A stretch of DNA of 64,000 nucleotides from Delphinapterus leucas (lineage: Eukaryota > Chordata > Mammalia > Artiodactyla > Monodontidae), in assembly GCF_002288925.2 (NCBI RefSeq), contig NW_022098001.1:11002495-11066494 (forward strand). The letters are read 5' to 3'. Position 1 is the first letter of the stretch; every line of letters begins with the position of its first letter. The notes under the pieces were generated by a model. The model did no database searches, was not told the origin of the DNA, and was given only the letters and a program-made list of their open reading frames with translations. Shown here one piece after another: positions 1-11,287 of the stretch. Both the position numbers and the translations under genes were made by a program.

Positions 1-39
1 GGGGTGGGAATTCATTCCTTATTTTACAAAGAAACCATC

Positions 40-275
40 TTGAGGGATGTTCTCCACCATGTCTCTGATGGTTCCTGGTAGGTCCGAGCCCCTGTTACCC
101 ACAGCCTTTACCCACTTATTAATACACTCTTGATTGGCTCTTTCTCCTTCTCTGTTTTACTCTCTCATGCCTTCTTTGTACCTCCTTGGATTACCTCTCA
201 AATAAATGAATGGCACCCAAATCTCTGTCACATGATCGACATCTTAGGAGAATACAAACTAAGACAGTCCCATAC
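40..275 (+). repeat. Old LTR-like repeat, 3' part
   Basis: The 3' half resembles the end of an old mammalian LTR: a pyrimidine-rich stretch, a cctcccaaataaa-like polyadenylation segment near 195-206, and an end reading like aaactaagaca at 256-268. The family name is uncertain, no coding potential is visible, and the 5' limit is a guess. Confidence 0.4.
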
Positions 276-294
276 AAACTTCCATTATCATGTG

Positions 295-430
295 TCTGCT
301 CTGTGTTGTAATTATTTTTTCTGTGTGTTTCAGATAGCTCCTCCGAGGATAAGCACTGTGTGGTATTTATTTATCCTCAGTGCCTGACAAATAGTGGACC
401 CTCTGTAAATGCTGGTTGAAGTAAACTGAG
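295..430 (+). repeat. L2 LINE 3' end
   Basis: The segment follows the typical L2 3' tail. A cagtgcctgacaaatagt stretch near 379 is followed by aatgctggttgaagtaaactga, corresponding to the L2 consensus 'cagtgcctggcacatag...aataaatgtttgttgaa'. It is an old, diverged copy. Confidence 0.5.
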
Positions 431-773
431 GGGGAAATGGATGGAGAGGCTTGAACAACCATCTGCAGAAGAACTGGAAGAGTGGACCAGTGAGAATAGA
501 AATAAAGAGAAGAAGGAATTTACTTATACAAACTGAGTTCTGAGGAAAAATCAAATAACTAGTGAGGATGGAGAACTCCCAGAAACAGCAATTAGAAAAT
601 GCATCTACTGAGGGGACTTCTCAAGAGGACAGAAGCAGTATTATAAATATGTGGAAGGAGGACTCTTGGGTGGGACAGTATCCAGGCTGGCATTTGGGTG
701 GCCAAGGAAAGGGGGTTTCCTGCTGAATGGAAGGTGTAGATTAGACTGAACACAAGGTCAAAATGAAGGAGTA
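431..773. other. No recognised feature
   Basis: Unique-looking sequence without an ORF, RNA gene or clear repeat. Confidence 0.5.
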
Positions 774-784
774 ATCTGGTTCTT

Positions 785-1069
785 TATTTATAAATTATTT
801 ATTTTTGGCTGCATTGGGTCTTCGTTGCTGCGTGCAGGCTTTTTCTAGTTACGGAGAGCGGGGGCTACTCTTCAATGCAGTGCACAGGCTTCTCATTGCG
901 TTGGCTTCTCATGTTGCAGAGCACGGGCTCTAGAGCGCAGGCTCAGTAGTTGTGGCGCACGGGCTTAGCTGTTCCTCGGCTTGTGGGATCTTCCTGGACC
1001 AGGGCTCGAACCCGTGTCCCCTGTATTGGCAGGCGGATTCTTAACCACTGCGCCACCAGGGAAGTCCTG
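785..1069 (-). mobile_element. Cetacean tRNA-derived SINE, long form, reverse
   Basis: Read on the minus strand it starts with ggacttccctggtggcgcag (head at 1048-1067), carries a B-box-like ggttcgagccc, and ends in an A/T-rich aaataaat tail at about 785-800. The 11-bp duplication atctggttctt flanks it at 774-784 and 1070-1080, so both insert ends are intact. The ORF at 950-1234 is a by-product of the SINE and not a gene. Confidence 0.9.
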
Positions 1070-1499
1070 ATCTGGTTCTTTTTGAGGAGAAACCTCCTTG
1101 AATGGTTAAGCCCCAGACTGATGTGTCAGATGACATCAAGGTTTAGCCCTCTGAGCACTTGCCATCCACTTGCACGTAGTTTCTGCTCAGCAATGAATGT
1201 CAACATGGTAGAAAAAACACGATGTGTGTTCTAAGTGGCTGAGCCTGGGCTGGGCTGCAGATGCACTGAAGAAGAGTCAGTAGAGAGAAGGTAGAGGCAA
1301 GGTGCCCCAGGTGCCGAGGGAGTGGAAAGCCCCAGGAACAGAGCGCTGGGTGTTTATTTGCCTGGGGGTGTGCATTGTTTCATCACAATGCTATATCCTT
1401 CCTTAATTTTCTTCTCTTTGTAGACTCTATTTTTTTTTCATTTTTCATGATGCAATGCTAATGAAAACTCTCAATGGATGTGAATGGAGAGGCAGCGAA

Positions 1500-2480
1500 T
1501 AAATACAGGATTCCATCTGACAAAAATTTACTGACAATCCACTAAGTACCAGGTCACGTGCCAGAGACTAAGCTTGAAGTGGGTAAAAATATAATCCCTA
1601 CCCTCAAGGAGCTTACAATTTAGCAGGACCGTATTTGTAGCACATTTTCAGGAGGGCATGGAGAAGGGCATGCTAATTCCACAGAGGGGACAGAGAAGGG
1701 ACAGCTTTAGAGAAGAACTGAAGTTGGAGCCAAACAAGGAAAGCAGGGATTTCATCAGGGAGTGAAGACAGGGCAGGCAACCAGACAGCCATTCACTTGT
1801 TCATTTGCTCACTGATACTGAGTTCCTATTAAGTGGCAGGCATTGGGTCAGTGATAGTGAATAAGATGACAGTCCTGTCAGTTAGGTAGAGTCCAGTGCT
1901 AGAAGCTGATGAGAACCAGGTGTGACCATACAGCGGGACAAGAACAAAAGTAAGTAATTAGCATAATTAGTAAGTAATTAGCATAGTGTGCTATTGTACA
2001 CTGATGGCACAGTATGCTTCCAACCTGGAGGGCAGTGGGTAGGGGCAAGAGTAGAGGATGGTGTGCTAGAGGAGATGGCATCCCAGCAGAGACATGAAGG
2101 TTGAGGCATTGGCCAAGTGAGGACAGAGCAGAATATTTTAGCGAAGAGGCCCTTCTGTGCAAATGTCTGGGAAGAAAGGGTCCATTTAGGAGGATGGTTA
2201 TTGATGAGCCTGGAGAGATAAACTGGGACAAGATCTTGAAGGGCACTTTGAAGGAATGTGGACTTTATTCCTCTGACAATGAGAAATCATTGAGGCCTTA
2301 AGCATGGGCATGCCATGTTTGTCTTTGCATTTTAGGATTAGTCTGGCCACCAAGTAGAAAATGAATTGAAGGGGATAGGAATAGAGGCAGGAAGACCAGC
2401 TGGGAGCCGGCTGCAGTAATTCAAATGAAAAATGAGGTCCTAAGAATGAGTGGTAACGGCACGTAGAGATGGGGAGAAGT
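1500..2480 (+). repeat. Ancient mammal-wide repeat segments
   Basis: Two runs read like the very old dispersed repeat with phrases of the type 'actaagtaccaggtc...caaggagcttacaattta' (1535-1625) and 'tgagttcctattaagtggcaggcattg' (1820-1846). The later part matches the same family's downstream text (2220-2470). I do not assign a family name. The ORFs on both strands are incidental. Confidence 0.5.
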
Positions 2481-3663
2481 GACCCAAGTAGCACATGCAC
2501 ACACCCATAGACACCAAAGAATACAGTGGAGCTGAGAGATGCCACATAACATGGCTTCAGCCCAGAGGGAGCGGTAGAAATTGAATCAAGGTCACCCAAA
2601 CGTTTGTGGACTTGCAATGCCATGCTAAGTAATTTGGAATTCATACTAATGGCAGTGGTAAACCAATGAAGGATTTAAGGAAAAGAAGATTTTAACCCTG
2701 ATATCTCTGAAGGATGGATTGGCAAGAAAGGAAACTGCCACCATTTTGGAAATTAATGTCACAGTCCAGATGTGGAACTGGGCCAAGATGTTGAACCTAT
2801 CTGAGCCTGGCAGATGGTATCTGTACTCAACTATAATGTAGGTATAATAGTCTTTCAGTAAGGTAAAATGGATAAAAATCTACCATATATAACTAACTAA
2901 TTATATATACTATATATTTTTTTTTTCTATCTTTCTTTTTTTCTCCCTTTAGCTCTGAGCCATGTGGCTGACAGGGTCTTGGTGCTCTGGCGGGGTGTCA
3001 GACCTCTGCCTTTGAGGTGGGAGAGCCGAGTTCAGGACATTGGTCCACCAGAGACTTCCTGGCTCCACTTAATATTAAATGGTGAAAGCTGTCCCAGAGA
3101 TCTCCATCTCAATGCTAAGACCCAGCTCCACTCAACAACCAGCAAGCTACAGTGCTGGACACCCTGTGCCAAACAACTAGCAAGACAGGAACACAACACC
3201 ACCCATTAGTGGAGAGGCTGCGTAAAATCCTAATAAGGTCACAGACACCCCAAAACACACCACCGGATGCAGTCCTGCCCACCAGAAAGACAAGATCCAG
3301 CTTCATCCTCCAGAACACAGGCACCAGTGCCCTCCATCAGGAAGCCTACACAACCCACTGAATCAGCTTTAGCCACTGGGGGCAGACACCAAAAACAACG
3401 GGAACTACGAACCTGCAGCCTGCGAAAAGGAGACCCCCAAACACAGTAAGTTAAGCAAAATGAGAAGACAGAGGAATAGCAGTTGAAGGAGCAAGGTAAA
3501 AACCCACCAGACCAAAAAAATGAAGAGGAAATAGGCAGTCTACATGAAAAGAATTCAGAGTAATGATAGTAAAGATGATCCAAAATCTTGGAAATAGAAT
3601 GGAGAAAATACAAGAAACATTTAACAAGGATCTAGAAGAACGAAAGAGCAAACAAACAATAAT

Positions 3664-4131
3664 GAACAACACAATAAATGAAATTAAAAATACTCTAGAA
3701 GGAATCAATAGCAGAATAACTGAGGCAGAAGAATAGATAAGTGACCTGGAAGATAAAATCGTGGAAATAAGTAATGCAGAGCGGAATAAAGAAAAAAGAA
3801 TGAAAAGAACGGAGGACAGTCTCAGAGACCTCTGGGACAACATTAAANNNNNNNNNNNNNNNNNNNNNNNNNNNNNNNNNNNNNNNNNNNNNNNNNNNNN
3901 NNNNNNNNNNNNNNNNNNNNNNNNNNNNNNNNNNNNNNNNNNNNNNNGAACAACACAATAAATGAAATTAAAAATACTCTAGAAGGAATCAATAGCAGAA
4001 TAACTGAGGCAGAAGAATAGATAAGTGACCTGGAAGATAAAATCGTGGAAATAAGTAATGCAGAGCGGAATAAAGAAAAAAGAATGAAAAGAACGGAGGA
4101 CAGTCTCAGAGACCTCTGGGACAACATTAAA
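3664..4131 (+). repeat. Exact 184-bp direct repeat around an assembly gap
   Basis: Positions 3664-3847 and 3948-4131 are identical base for base (184 bp each), including the ORF1 in-frame stop. They are separated only by the run of N. Sequence before the first copy and after the second reads as one continuous L1 ORF1 when one copy is removed. This points to a failed contig overlap and not a biological duplication. Confidence 0.9.
3848..3947. other. Assembly gap (100 N)
   Basis: Exactly 100 unknown bases, the conventional placeholder for a gap of unknown length. It lies in the ORF1 coiled-coil-coding part of an L1. Confidence 0.98.
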
Positions 4132-4689
4132 AGCACCAATATTTGAATTATACGGGTCCCAGAAGAAGAAGAGAAAAAGAAAGGGACTGAGAAAATATTG
4201 ATGAGATTATAGTTGAAAACTTTCCTAATATGGGAAAGGAAATAGTTAATGAAGTCCAGGAAGTGCAGGGATCCCATACAAGATAAACCCAAGGAGAAAC
4301 ATGCCAAGACACATATTAATCCAACTATCAAAAATTAAATACAAAGAAAAAATATTAAAAGCAGCAAGGGAAAAACAACAAATAACATACAAGGGAATCC
4401 CCATAAGGTTAACAGCTGATCTTTCAGCAGAAACTCTGCAAGCCAGAAGGGAGTGGCAGGACATATTTAAAGTGATGAGAGGGAAAAACCTACAACCAAG
4501 ATTACTCTACCCAGCAAGGATCTCATTCAGATTCAACGGAGAAATTAACACCTTTACAGACAAGCAAAAGCGAAGAGAATTCAGCACCACCAAACCAGCT
4601 TTACAACAAATGTTAAAGGAACTTCTCTAGGCAGGAAACACAAGAGAAGGAAAAGACCTACAATAACAAAGCCAAAACAATTAAGAAAA

Positions 4690-5668
4690 TGGTAATAGGA
4701 ACATACATATTGATAATTACTTTAAATGTAAAATGGATTAAATGCTCCAACCAAAAGACATAGACTGGCTGAATGGATACAAAAACAAGACCCGTACATA
4801 TGCTGTCTACAAGAGACCCACTTCAAACCTAGGGACACATACAGACTGAAAGTGAGGGGATGGAAAACAGTATTCCATGCAAATGGAAATCAAAAGAAAG
4901 CTGGAGGGCTTCCCTGGTGGTGCAGTGGTTGAGAGTCCGCCTGCCGATGCAGGGGACACGGGTTCGTGCCCAGTCCGGGCAGATCCCACATGCTGCGGAG
5001 TGGCTAGGCCCATGAGCCATGGCCGTTGAGCCTGAGCGTCCGGAGCCTGTGCTCCATGATGGGAGAGGCCACAGCAGTGAGAAGCCCGCGTACGGCAAAA
5101 AAAAAAAAAAAAAAGCTGGAGTAGCAATTCTCATATCAGACAAAATCGACTTTAAAATAAAGACTATTACAAAAGGCAAAGAAGGACACTACATAATGAT
5201 CAAGGGATCAATCCAAGAAGAAGATATAATAATTAATATTTATGCACCAAACATAGGAGCACCTCAATACATAAGGCAAATGCTAACAGCTATAAAGGGG
5301 AAATCGACAGTAACACAATCATAGTAGGGGATTTTAGCACCCTACTTTCACCAATGGACAGATCATCCAAATGAAAATAAATAAGGAAACACAAGCTTTA
5401 AATGACATATTAAACAAGAGGGACTTCATTGATATTTATAGGACATTCCATCCAAAAACAACAGAATATACTTTCTACTCATGTACTCATGGAACATTCT
5501 CCAGGATAGATCATATCTTGGGTCACAAATCAAGCCTTGGTAAACTTAAGAAAATTGAAATCGTATCAAGTATCTTTTCTGACCACGGCACTATGAGACT
5601 AGATATTAATTACAGGAAAAAAGTCTGTAAAAAATACAAACACATGAAGGCTAAACAATACACTATTT
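4690..5668 (+). pseudogene. L1 ORF2 endonuclease-domain remnant
   Basis: This is the N-terminal AP-like endonuclease region of ORF2, which nicks target DNA to prime reverse transcription. Translated fragments include TYSFYSCTHGTFSRIDHILGH-like text in 5371-5670 and SSIFSDHGTMRL near its end, where the SDH triad residues of the family are visible. The domain is split by the SINE at 4906-5111 and by frameshifts around 5320-5370, so no complete domain can be read. Confidence 0.8.
4906..5111 (+). mobile_element. Short-form SINE inserted in the L1 endonuclease region
   Basis: It begins gggcttccctggtggtgcag, has the ggttcgtgcc B-box variant and the gccatggccgttgagcctg motif of the short cetacean form, and ends gtacggc plus poly(A). 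The 9-bp duplication aaagctgga lies at 4897-4905 and 5112-5120, and removing the insert restores the L1 reading (caaaagaaagctggagtag). It is therefore younger than the L1. Confidence 0.93.
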
Positions 5669-6118
5669 AATAACCAAGAGATCACTGAATAAATCAAAGA
5701 GGAAATCAAAAAATACCTAGAAACAAATGACAGTGAAAACACGAAGACCCAAAACCTATAGTATGCAGCAAAAGCAGTTCTAAGAGGGAAGTTTATAGCA
5801 ATACAATCCTACCTCAAGAAACAAGAAATATCTCAAATAAAAAACCTAAGCTTACACCTAAAGCAATTAGAGAAAGAAGAACAAAAAAACCTGCAAAGTT
5901 AGCAGAAGGAAAGAAATCATAAAGATCAGATCAGAAATAAATGAAAAAGAAATGAAGGAAACAATAGCAAAGATCAATAAAACTAAAAGCTGGTTCTTTG
6001 AGAAGATAAACAAAATTGATAAACCATTAGCCAGACCATGAAGAAAAAAAGGGAGAAGACTCAAATCAATAGAATTAGAAATGAAAAGGAGAAGTAACAA
6101 CTGACACTGATAAGGATC

Positions 6119-7012
6119 ATGAGAGATTACTACAAGGAACTCTATGCCAATAAAATGGATAACCTGGAAGAAACGGACACATTCTTAGAAAAGCACAACC
6201 TTCCAAGACTGAACCAGGAAGAAATAGAAAATAAAAACAGGCCAATCACAAGCACTGAAATTGAGACTGTGATTAAAAATCTTCCAACAAACAAAAGCCC
6301 AGGATCAGATGGCTTCAGAGGCGAATTCTATCACACATTTAGAGAAAAGCTAACACCTATCCTTCTCAAACTCTTCCAAAATATAGCAGAGGGAGGAACA
6401 CACCCAAACTCATTCTATGAGGCCACCATCACCCTGATAACAAAACCAGACAAAGATGTCACAAAGAAAGAAAACTACAGGCCAATATCACTGATGAACA
6501 TAGATGCAAAAATCCTCAACAAAATACTAGCAAACAGAATCCAACAGCACATTAAAAGGATCATACACCATGATCAAGTGGGGTTTATTCCAGGAATGCA
6601 AGGATTCTTCAATATACACAAATCAATCAATGTGATACACCATATTAACAAATTGAAGGAGAAAATCCGTATGATCATATCAATAGATGCAGAAAAAGCT
6701 TCCGACAAAATTCAACACTCATTTATGATAAAAACCCTCCAGAAAGTAGGCATAGAGGGAACTTACCTCAACATAATAAAGGCCATATATGACAAACCCA
6801 CAGCCAACATTGTTCTCAAAGGTGAAAAACTGAAACAATTTCCACTAAGATCAGGAGCAAGACAAGGTTGCCCACTCTCACCACTCTTATTCAACATAGC
6901 TTTGGAAGTTTTACCCACAACAATCAGAGAAGAAAAAGAAATAAAAGGAATCCAAATTGGAAAAGAAGAAGTAAAGCTGTCACTGTTTGCAGATGACATG
7001 ATACTTACATAG
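6119..7012 (+). pseudogene. L1 ORF2 reverse-transcriptase-domain remnant (297 aa open frame)
   Basis: The longest open frame in the window. It contains KSPGSDGF (residues ~60-67), [18 protein letters not shown] (~121-138), the [11 protein letters not shown] motif, [13 protein letters not shown], and the catalytic LFADDMIL block at its very end. The FADD signature is normal for L1. The usual phenylalanine in DAEKAFDK is serine here, and the frame is lost directly after FADDMIL where the protein should continue. Intact L1 ORF2 is about 1,250-1,280 residues. No function is expected. Confidence 0.85.
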
Positions 7013-7757
7013 AGAATCTTAAAGATGTTACCAGAAAACTACTAGAGCTAATCAATGAATTTGGTAAAGTAGCAGGATACAAAATTAATGCACAGAAATC
7101 TCTTGCATTCCTTTACACTAATGATGAAAAATATGAAAGAGAAATTAAGGAAACACTCCCATTTACTATTGCAACAAAGGGAATAAAGTGCCTAGGAATA
7201 AACCTACCTAAGAAGACAAAAGAACTGTATGCAGAAAACTATAAGACACTGATGAAAGAAATTAAAGATGATACATATAGTTGGAGAGATATACCATGTT
7301 CTTCAATTAGAAGAAGAAATACTGTGAAAATGACTATACTACCCAAAGCAATCTACAGATTCAATGCAATCCCTATCAAACTACCAATGGCATTTTTCAC
7401 AGAACTAGAACAAAAAATTTCACAATTTGTATGGAAACACAGAAGACCCCGAATAGCCAAAGCAATCTTGAGAAAGAAAAATGCAGCTGGACAAAGGGAG
7501 AGAGTGGCATGGACATATATACACTACCAAATGTAAAATAGATAGCTAGTGGGAAGCAGCTGCATAGCACAGGGAGATCAGCTCAGTGCTTTGTGACCAC
7601 CTAGGGGGTGGGATAGGGAGGGTGGGAGGGAGGGAGATGCAAGAGGGAAGAGATATGGGGATATATGTATATGTATAACTGATTCACTTTGTTATAAAGC
7701 AGAAACTAACACACCATTGTAAAGCAATTATACTCCAATAAAGATGTTAAAAAAAAA

Positions 7758-8290
7758 TGATGTGGCACATATATACAATGGAATATTACTCAGCCATAAA
7801 AAGAAATGAAATTGAGTTATTTGTAGTGAGATGGATGGACCTAGAGTCTGTCATACAGAGTGAAGTAAGTCTGAAAGAGAAAAACAAATATCGTATGCTA
7901 ACACATATATATGGAATATAAGAAAAAAAAGGTTATGAAGAACCTAGGGACAGGACAGAATAAAGATGTAGATGTAGAGAATGGACTTGAGGACACGGGG
8001 TGGGGAGAAGGGTAACCTGGGACGAAGTGAGAGTGGCATGGACATATATACACTACCAAATGTAAAATAGATAGCTAGTGGGAAGCAGCTGCATAGCACA
8101 GGGAGATCAGCTCGGTGTTTTGTGACCACCTAGAGGGGTGGGATAGGGAGGGTGGGAGGGAGACGCAAGAGGGAGGGGATATGGGAATATATGTATATTT
8201 ATAGCTGATTCACTTTGTTATAATGCAGAAACTAACACACCATTATGAAGCAATTATACTCCAGTAAAGATGTTTTAAAAATAAATAAAA
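7758..8290 (+). mobile_element. Second, 5'-truncated L1 3' end, head to tail with the first
   Basis: Sequence restarts directly after the A run of the previous L1 with distal ORF2 / 3' UTR text (tgtggcacatatatacaatg), matching the L1 at 28168 onward, and runs to an A-rich tail near 8290. Its 3' UTR (from about 8030) is a second copy of 7501-7757 with scattered substitutions. No gene is present. Confidence 0.85.
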
Positions 8291-8349
8291 ATTAAATTAC
8301 CCATCACACACAGTAAGCCCTCAGTGTTAACCTTATTTGTTCTCTTACT

Positions 8350-8450
8350 TTTGTGAGGGTTAAATTAAATAATGTATATGAGGTTCTCAGCAGAGTAATG
8401 GCCCATACAAAATAATAAGTAATAACTGTTACTATTAGTTCTATTATTTT
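8350..8450 (+). repeat. MIR-like fragment
   Basis: Weak similarity to the MIR 3' part (gtgagggttaaattaaataatgtatatg, then a run of alternating tta/att). Old and short. Confidence 0.4.
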
Positions 8451-8669
8451 ATGATTAATGTTGAGATCATGAACTAGTGCTATGACAATGGAGAGCCAGA
8501 GGAAGGAATCTTGTCCACAATGTCATGGTGAGTACAAACTTGATAAATCACTTTCCAAAAATAAAAAAGAAATAGAGAAGCTCTTTTTTCATTGTTTCAG
8601 AACCGTTGGAAGTAAGAAAGCTAGCCAATTTACTTTGAAATATTATGATATGATTAAGAAAAACAGGCA

Positions 8670-8883
8670 GGGGCTTCCCTGGTGGCGCAGTGGTTGAGAG
8701 TCTGCCTGCCGATGCAGGGGACAGGGGTTCGTGCCCTGGTCCGTGAAGATCCCACATGCCGCGGAGCAGCTGGACCCGTGAGCCATGGCCGCTGAGCCTG
8801 CGCGTCCGGAGCCTGTGCTCCGCAACAGGAGAGGCCACGGCAGTGAGAGGCCCGCGTACAGCAAAAAAGAAAGAAAGAAAGAA
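8670..8883 (+). mobile_element. Short-form cetacean SINE
   Basis: Head ggggcttccctggtggcgca, internal gagccatggccgctgagcct, and a tail of gcaaaaaagaaagaaagaaa. A perfect 13-bp duplication agaaaaacaggca flanks it at 8657-8669 and 8884-8896. The A tail has become a short (gaaa)n microsatellite. Confidence 0.95.
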
Positions 8884-8896
8884 AGAAAAACAGGCA

Positions 8897-10560
8897 TATG
8901 GTGAAAACGATTTGATAGGTTTCAGACTCCTATATTGAGGATGTTAAAATTTTTTTTTAGATACGTATACTATATTGTCAGTGCAAATCTTTGCAAAAGT
9001 CAGTCTTTTCTTTCTAGCCTAGATTCTTTTTGTTTCGTGAAGGTTTCAGAGCTTGCCCTTTTTGGGTCAATGAAATGTCAATTGGTTATTTTTTCCTTTA
9101 CCTGCACGCAGAGGTATGTTTACCCTAAAAAACAAAGCAGAAGATGTGCAGTATTTAAAAATCTCTGGCTCTACTCAGGTGCCCTCTGACAGCAGCTCTG
9201 CAGCCAAGCTTGGGAAGAGTCACTTTGCCACGGAAAGGCCCTCCAGAATGATTCTAGGACTATGACCAGGTTTTGGGTCATTCATAACCAAAGGATCTGC
9301 AGAGGGATAAACCAGAGTAAAGCCTCATCTCCTGCACAGAATATGCAAACACACGAGTAAGAGTTTCTCTTCCATTGTATCAGAACAGCTGGAATTTTTA
9401 TGAGATGACTTTCAAGGTTAGATGAAGTGTTGAATACCACCCCCCAGGACCAACTGGTGAGAACACCAAAAAAGATGGTTTCTTAAATCCCGTGAACTTC
9501 CCCAGTGGAAAGTTATAAGTAATACTTGCCCAATCTTGTGAAATTATTTTCCTTTCCACTCCCCCTGTTTGCACACGTTCTCTGTGTACCCAAGGACAAA
9601 ATGGCAGCCGTTAGACCATGAGTGTTTACTCAGCAAGTGCTGGTGTCCTTAGGAGCCTCTCTGGCCCAATACTTTGTGATCTTTTGAGGGCTGGCTCCAA
9701 ACTGGCCCCAGGAAGGATCTTATTACTTTTCCGAAACACTGGGGATCATCAATCAGACACCAGAGTAGAAACTGCCTCAGTCATTCAGTTAAAAACAAAC
9801 AGAGCTATCTGGTTAGGGAAGAGGTTTATTCCCCATTGCGCCCTTGGTATTGAGGTCTGTTTAAGAACTTTGCACCATCTAAGCTTATTGAGACCCGTGT
9901 TAAATAAGCAAGGCTGGATTTTAAAATATATCAATTTTTAGACCCTAAACTTGTCAACACAATATCAATCTCTCATAACTTGATAATAAAACCATAAAGA
10001 TACCTTTATCAACTCTTGTTTTTTGTCTTTCTCTTTCTTTCTGTTTTGGAAATGATGTTTTAAATTAGAGGGGAGAAATGGGGGAAAGATGAGCTACAGG
10101 ATGAGAACAGGACATTTGGAGCATTGAGCCAACATGAGGGCTCTGAGTCCATGTTCCCTCTTCCTGCCCCATTTGAAGTTCATGAGCAGGCAGAAGCCTG
10201 CTGACCATACATATCTGCATGTAAAACCACATTTCACCAGTATTCCTTCCTGGGATTCTTTATATTTTATTTCCTTGGGGATCTATGGACTGTCCTTCTC
10301 AGGGGGCTTACAGACTGCAAGAGAAAAGCAAACCTGTAATTTAGTTAAGATATTGAGAATGTGGAATAAATCAGGACTAGTAGTAAAAGAGAGAGAAAAA
10401 TTTAGGATGTTGTTGGTTAGTGCTAAGAGTTATAGTGTTGGACTTTATTGTGAAAATCCTGTTCAAACATAATCCAGTGCATTGGCAGTGAGTTTCGTGT
10501 CCAATTCTATTATCCTTCCTCATGTCATTTTGGAAAAGTAACTTAATCAGAGACATCTTG
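8897..10560. other. Unique non-coding sequence
   Basis: No recognised repeat. The open frame at 9618-9941 (107 codons, +) has no motif I recognise and no splice or promoter support, so I do not call it a gene. Confidence 0.5.
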
Positions 10561-10566
10561 GACTGG

Positions 10567-10745
10567 ACAGAGAGCATGGTTTCTGGAACCAGACAGATCT
10601 GGGTTTAAATCCTGGCTCTATAGTGACCTTGGACATGTTAATTAACTTCTCTGAACCAGTTTCCTTGTTTATCAGATGGAGAGGGTTACCTTCCCTCATA
10701 CAGTTTTGTGAAGAATAAACGAGACAATGTGTGTAAAATGCCTTC
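10567..10745 (+). repeat. MIR SINE
   Basis: Clear MIR text in order: gacagatctgggtttaaatc, ctggctctatagtgaccttg, cttctctgaaccagtttcc, atcagatggagag and a final gtgtgtaaaatgcctt. It is old and diverged but nearly full length. Confidence 0.8.
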
Positions 10746-10916
10746 CACTTCCTCCTGCCTTCTTTTTCCAGCTTTAAAAGATGAATTATACCTGCTACCT
10801 ACTTGTCTAATGATCTATTAGGAAGATTAGTTAAGATTAGTTAATGCCTAGAAACCAGTTTTAGTGAGTAAAATAAGTTAGTTTACAATAAAACTACGAT
10901 TATTAAGGATTAAGAA

Positions 10917-11279
10917 GGGACTTCCCTGGTGGCACAGTGGTTAAGAATCTGCCTGCCAATGCAAGGGACACAGGTTCTAGCCCTGGTCTGGGAAGATCCC
11001 ACATGCCGCAGAGCAACTAAGCCCATGCACCACAACTACTGAGCCTGCGCCCTAGACCCTGCGTGCCACAACTACTGAAGCCCGCATGCCACAACTACTG
11101 AAGCCCGCGTGCCTAGAGCCCGTGCGCCGTGACAAGAGAATCCACCGCAATGAGAGGTCCGCGCACCACAACGAAGAGTAGCCCCCGCTCGCCACAACTA
11201 GAGAAAGCCAGCGCATAGCAATGAAGACCCAACACAGCCAAAAATAAATACATAAATAAATAAATTTATTTAAAAAAGA
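10917..11279 (+). mobile_element. Cetacean tRNA-derived SINE, long form
   Basis: Starts gggacttccctggtggcaca and extends through the cacaactactgagcc repeats to cagccaaaaataaataca and an (aaat)n tail. The 8-bp duplication attaagaa is at 10909-10916 and 11280-11287. The tandem 'actactgaagcccgc' units at 11071-11111 are duplicated relative to other copies here. Confidence 0.9.
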
Positions 11280-11287
11280 ATTAAGAA

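Larger units (their letters stand above)
3460..4630 (+). pseudogene. L1 ORF1 remnant (RNA-binding chaperone protein)
   Basis: ORF1p is the L1 nucleic-acid chaperone that packages L1 RNA. The open stretch at 4301-4630 translates to the C-terminal part of the protein, with phrases such as AAREKQQITYKGIPIRLTAD and FSTTKPALQQMLKELL. The upstream part (3460-4140) encodes the charged helical region and is broken by a TAG in gaatagataagtgacc (near 3734 and repeated near 4018), and it contains the gap. It is a dead copy. Confidence 0.8.
2954..7757 (+). mobile_element. Rearranged L1 retrotransposon with 5' region, ORF1 and ORF2 remnants
   Basis: This is the longest L1 in the window. Recognisable parts in order are a 5' leader (2954-3450), ORF1 (about 3460-4630), the ORF2 endonuclease (about 4690-5668), the reverse transcriptase (about 6119-7012), a short distal ORF2 piece (7250-7480), and a 3' UTR with an aataaa signal and A tail ending near 7757. 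It cannot be active. ORF1 has an in-frame stop (the tag in gaatagataagtgacc), ORF2 has several frameshifts, a SINE interrupts the endonuclease, and distal ORF2 is deleted at 7485-7490. The copies at 7501-7757 and in 26016-28706 share the same 3' UTR type. The exact 5' limit is approximate and I found no clear flanking duplication for the whole unit. Confidence 0.85.
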
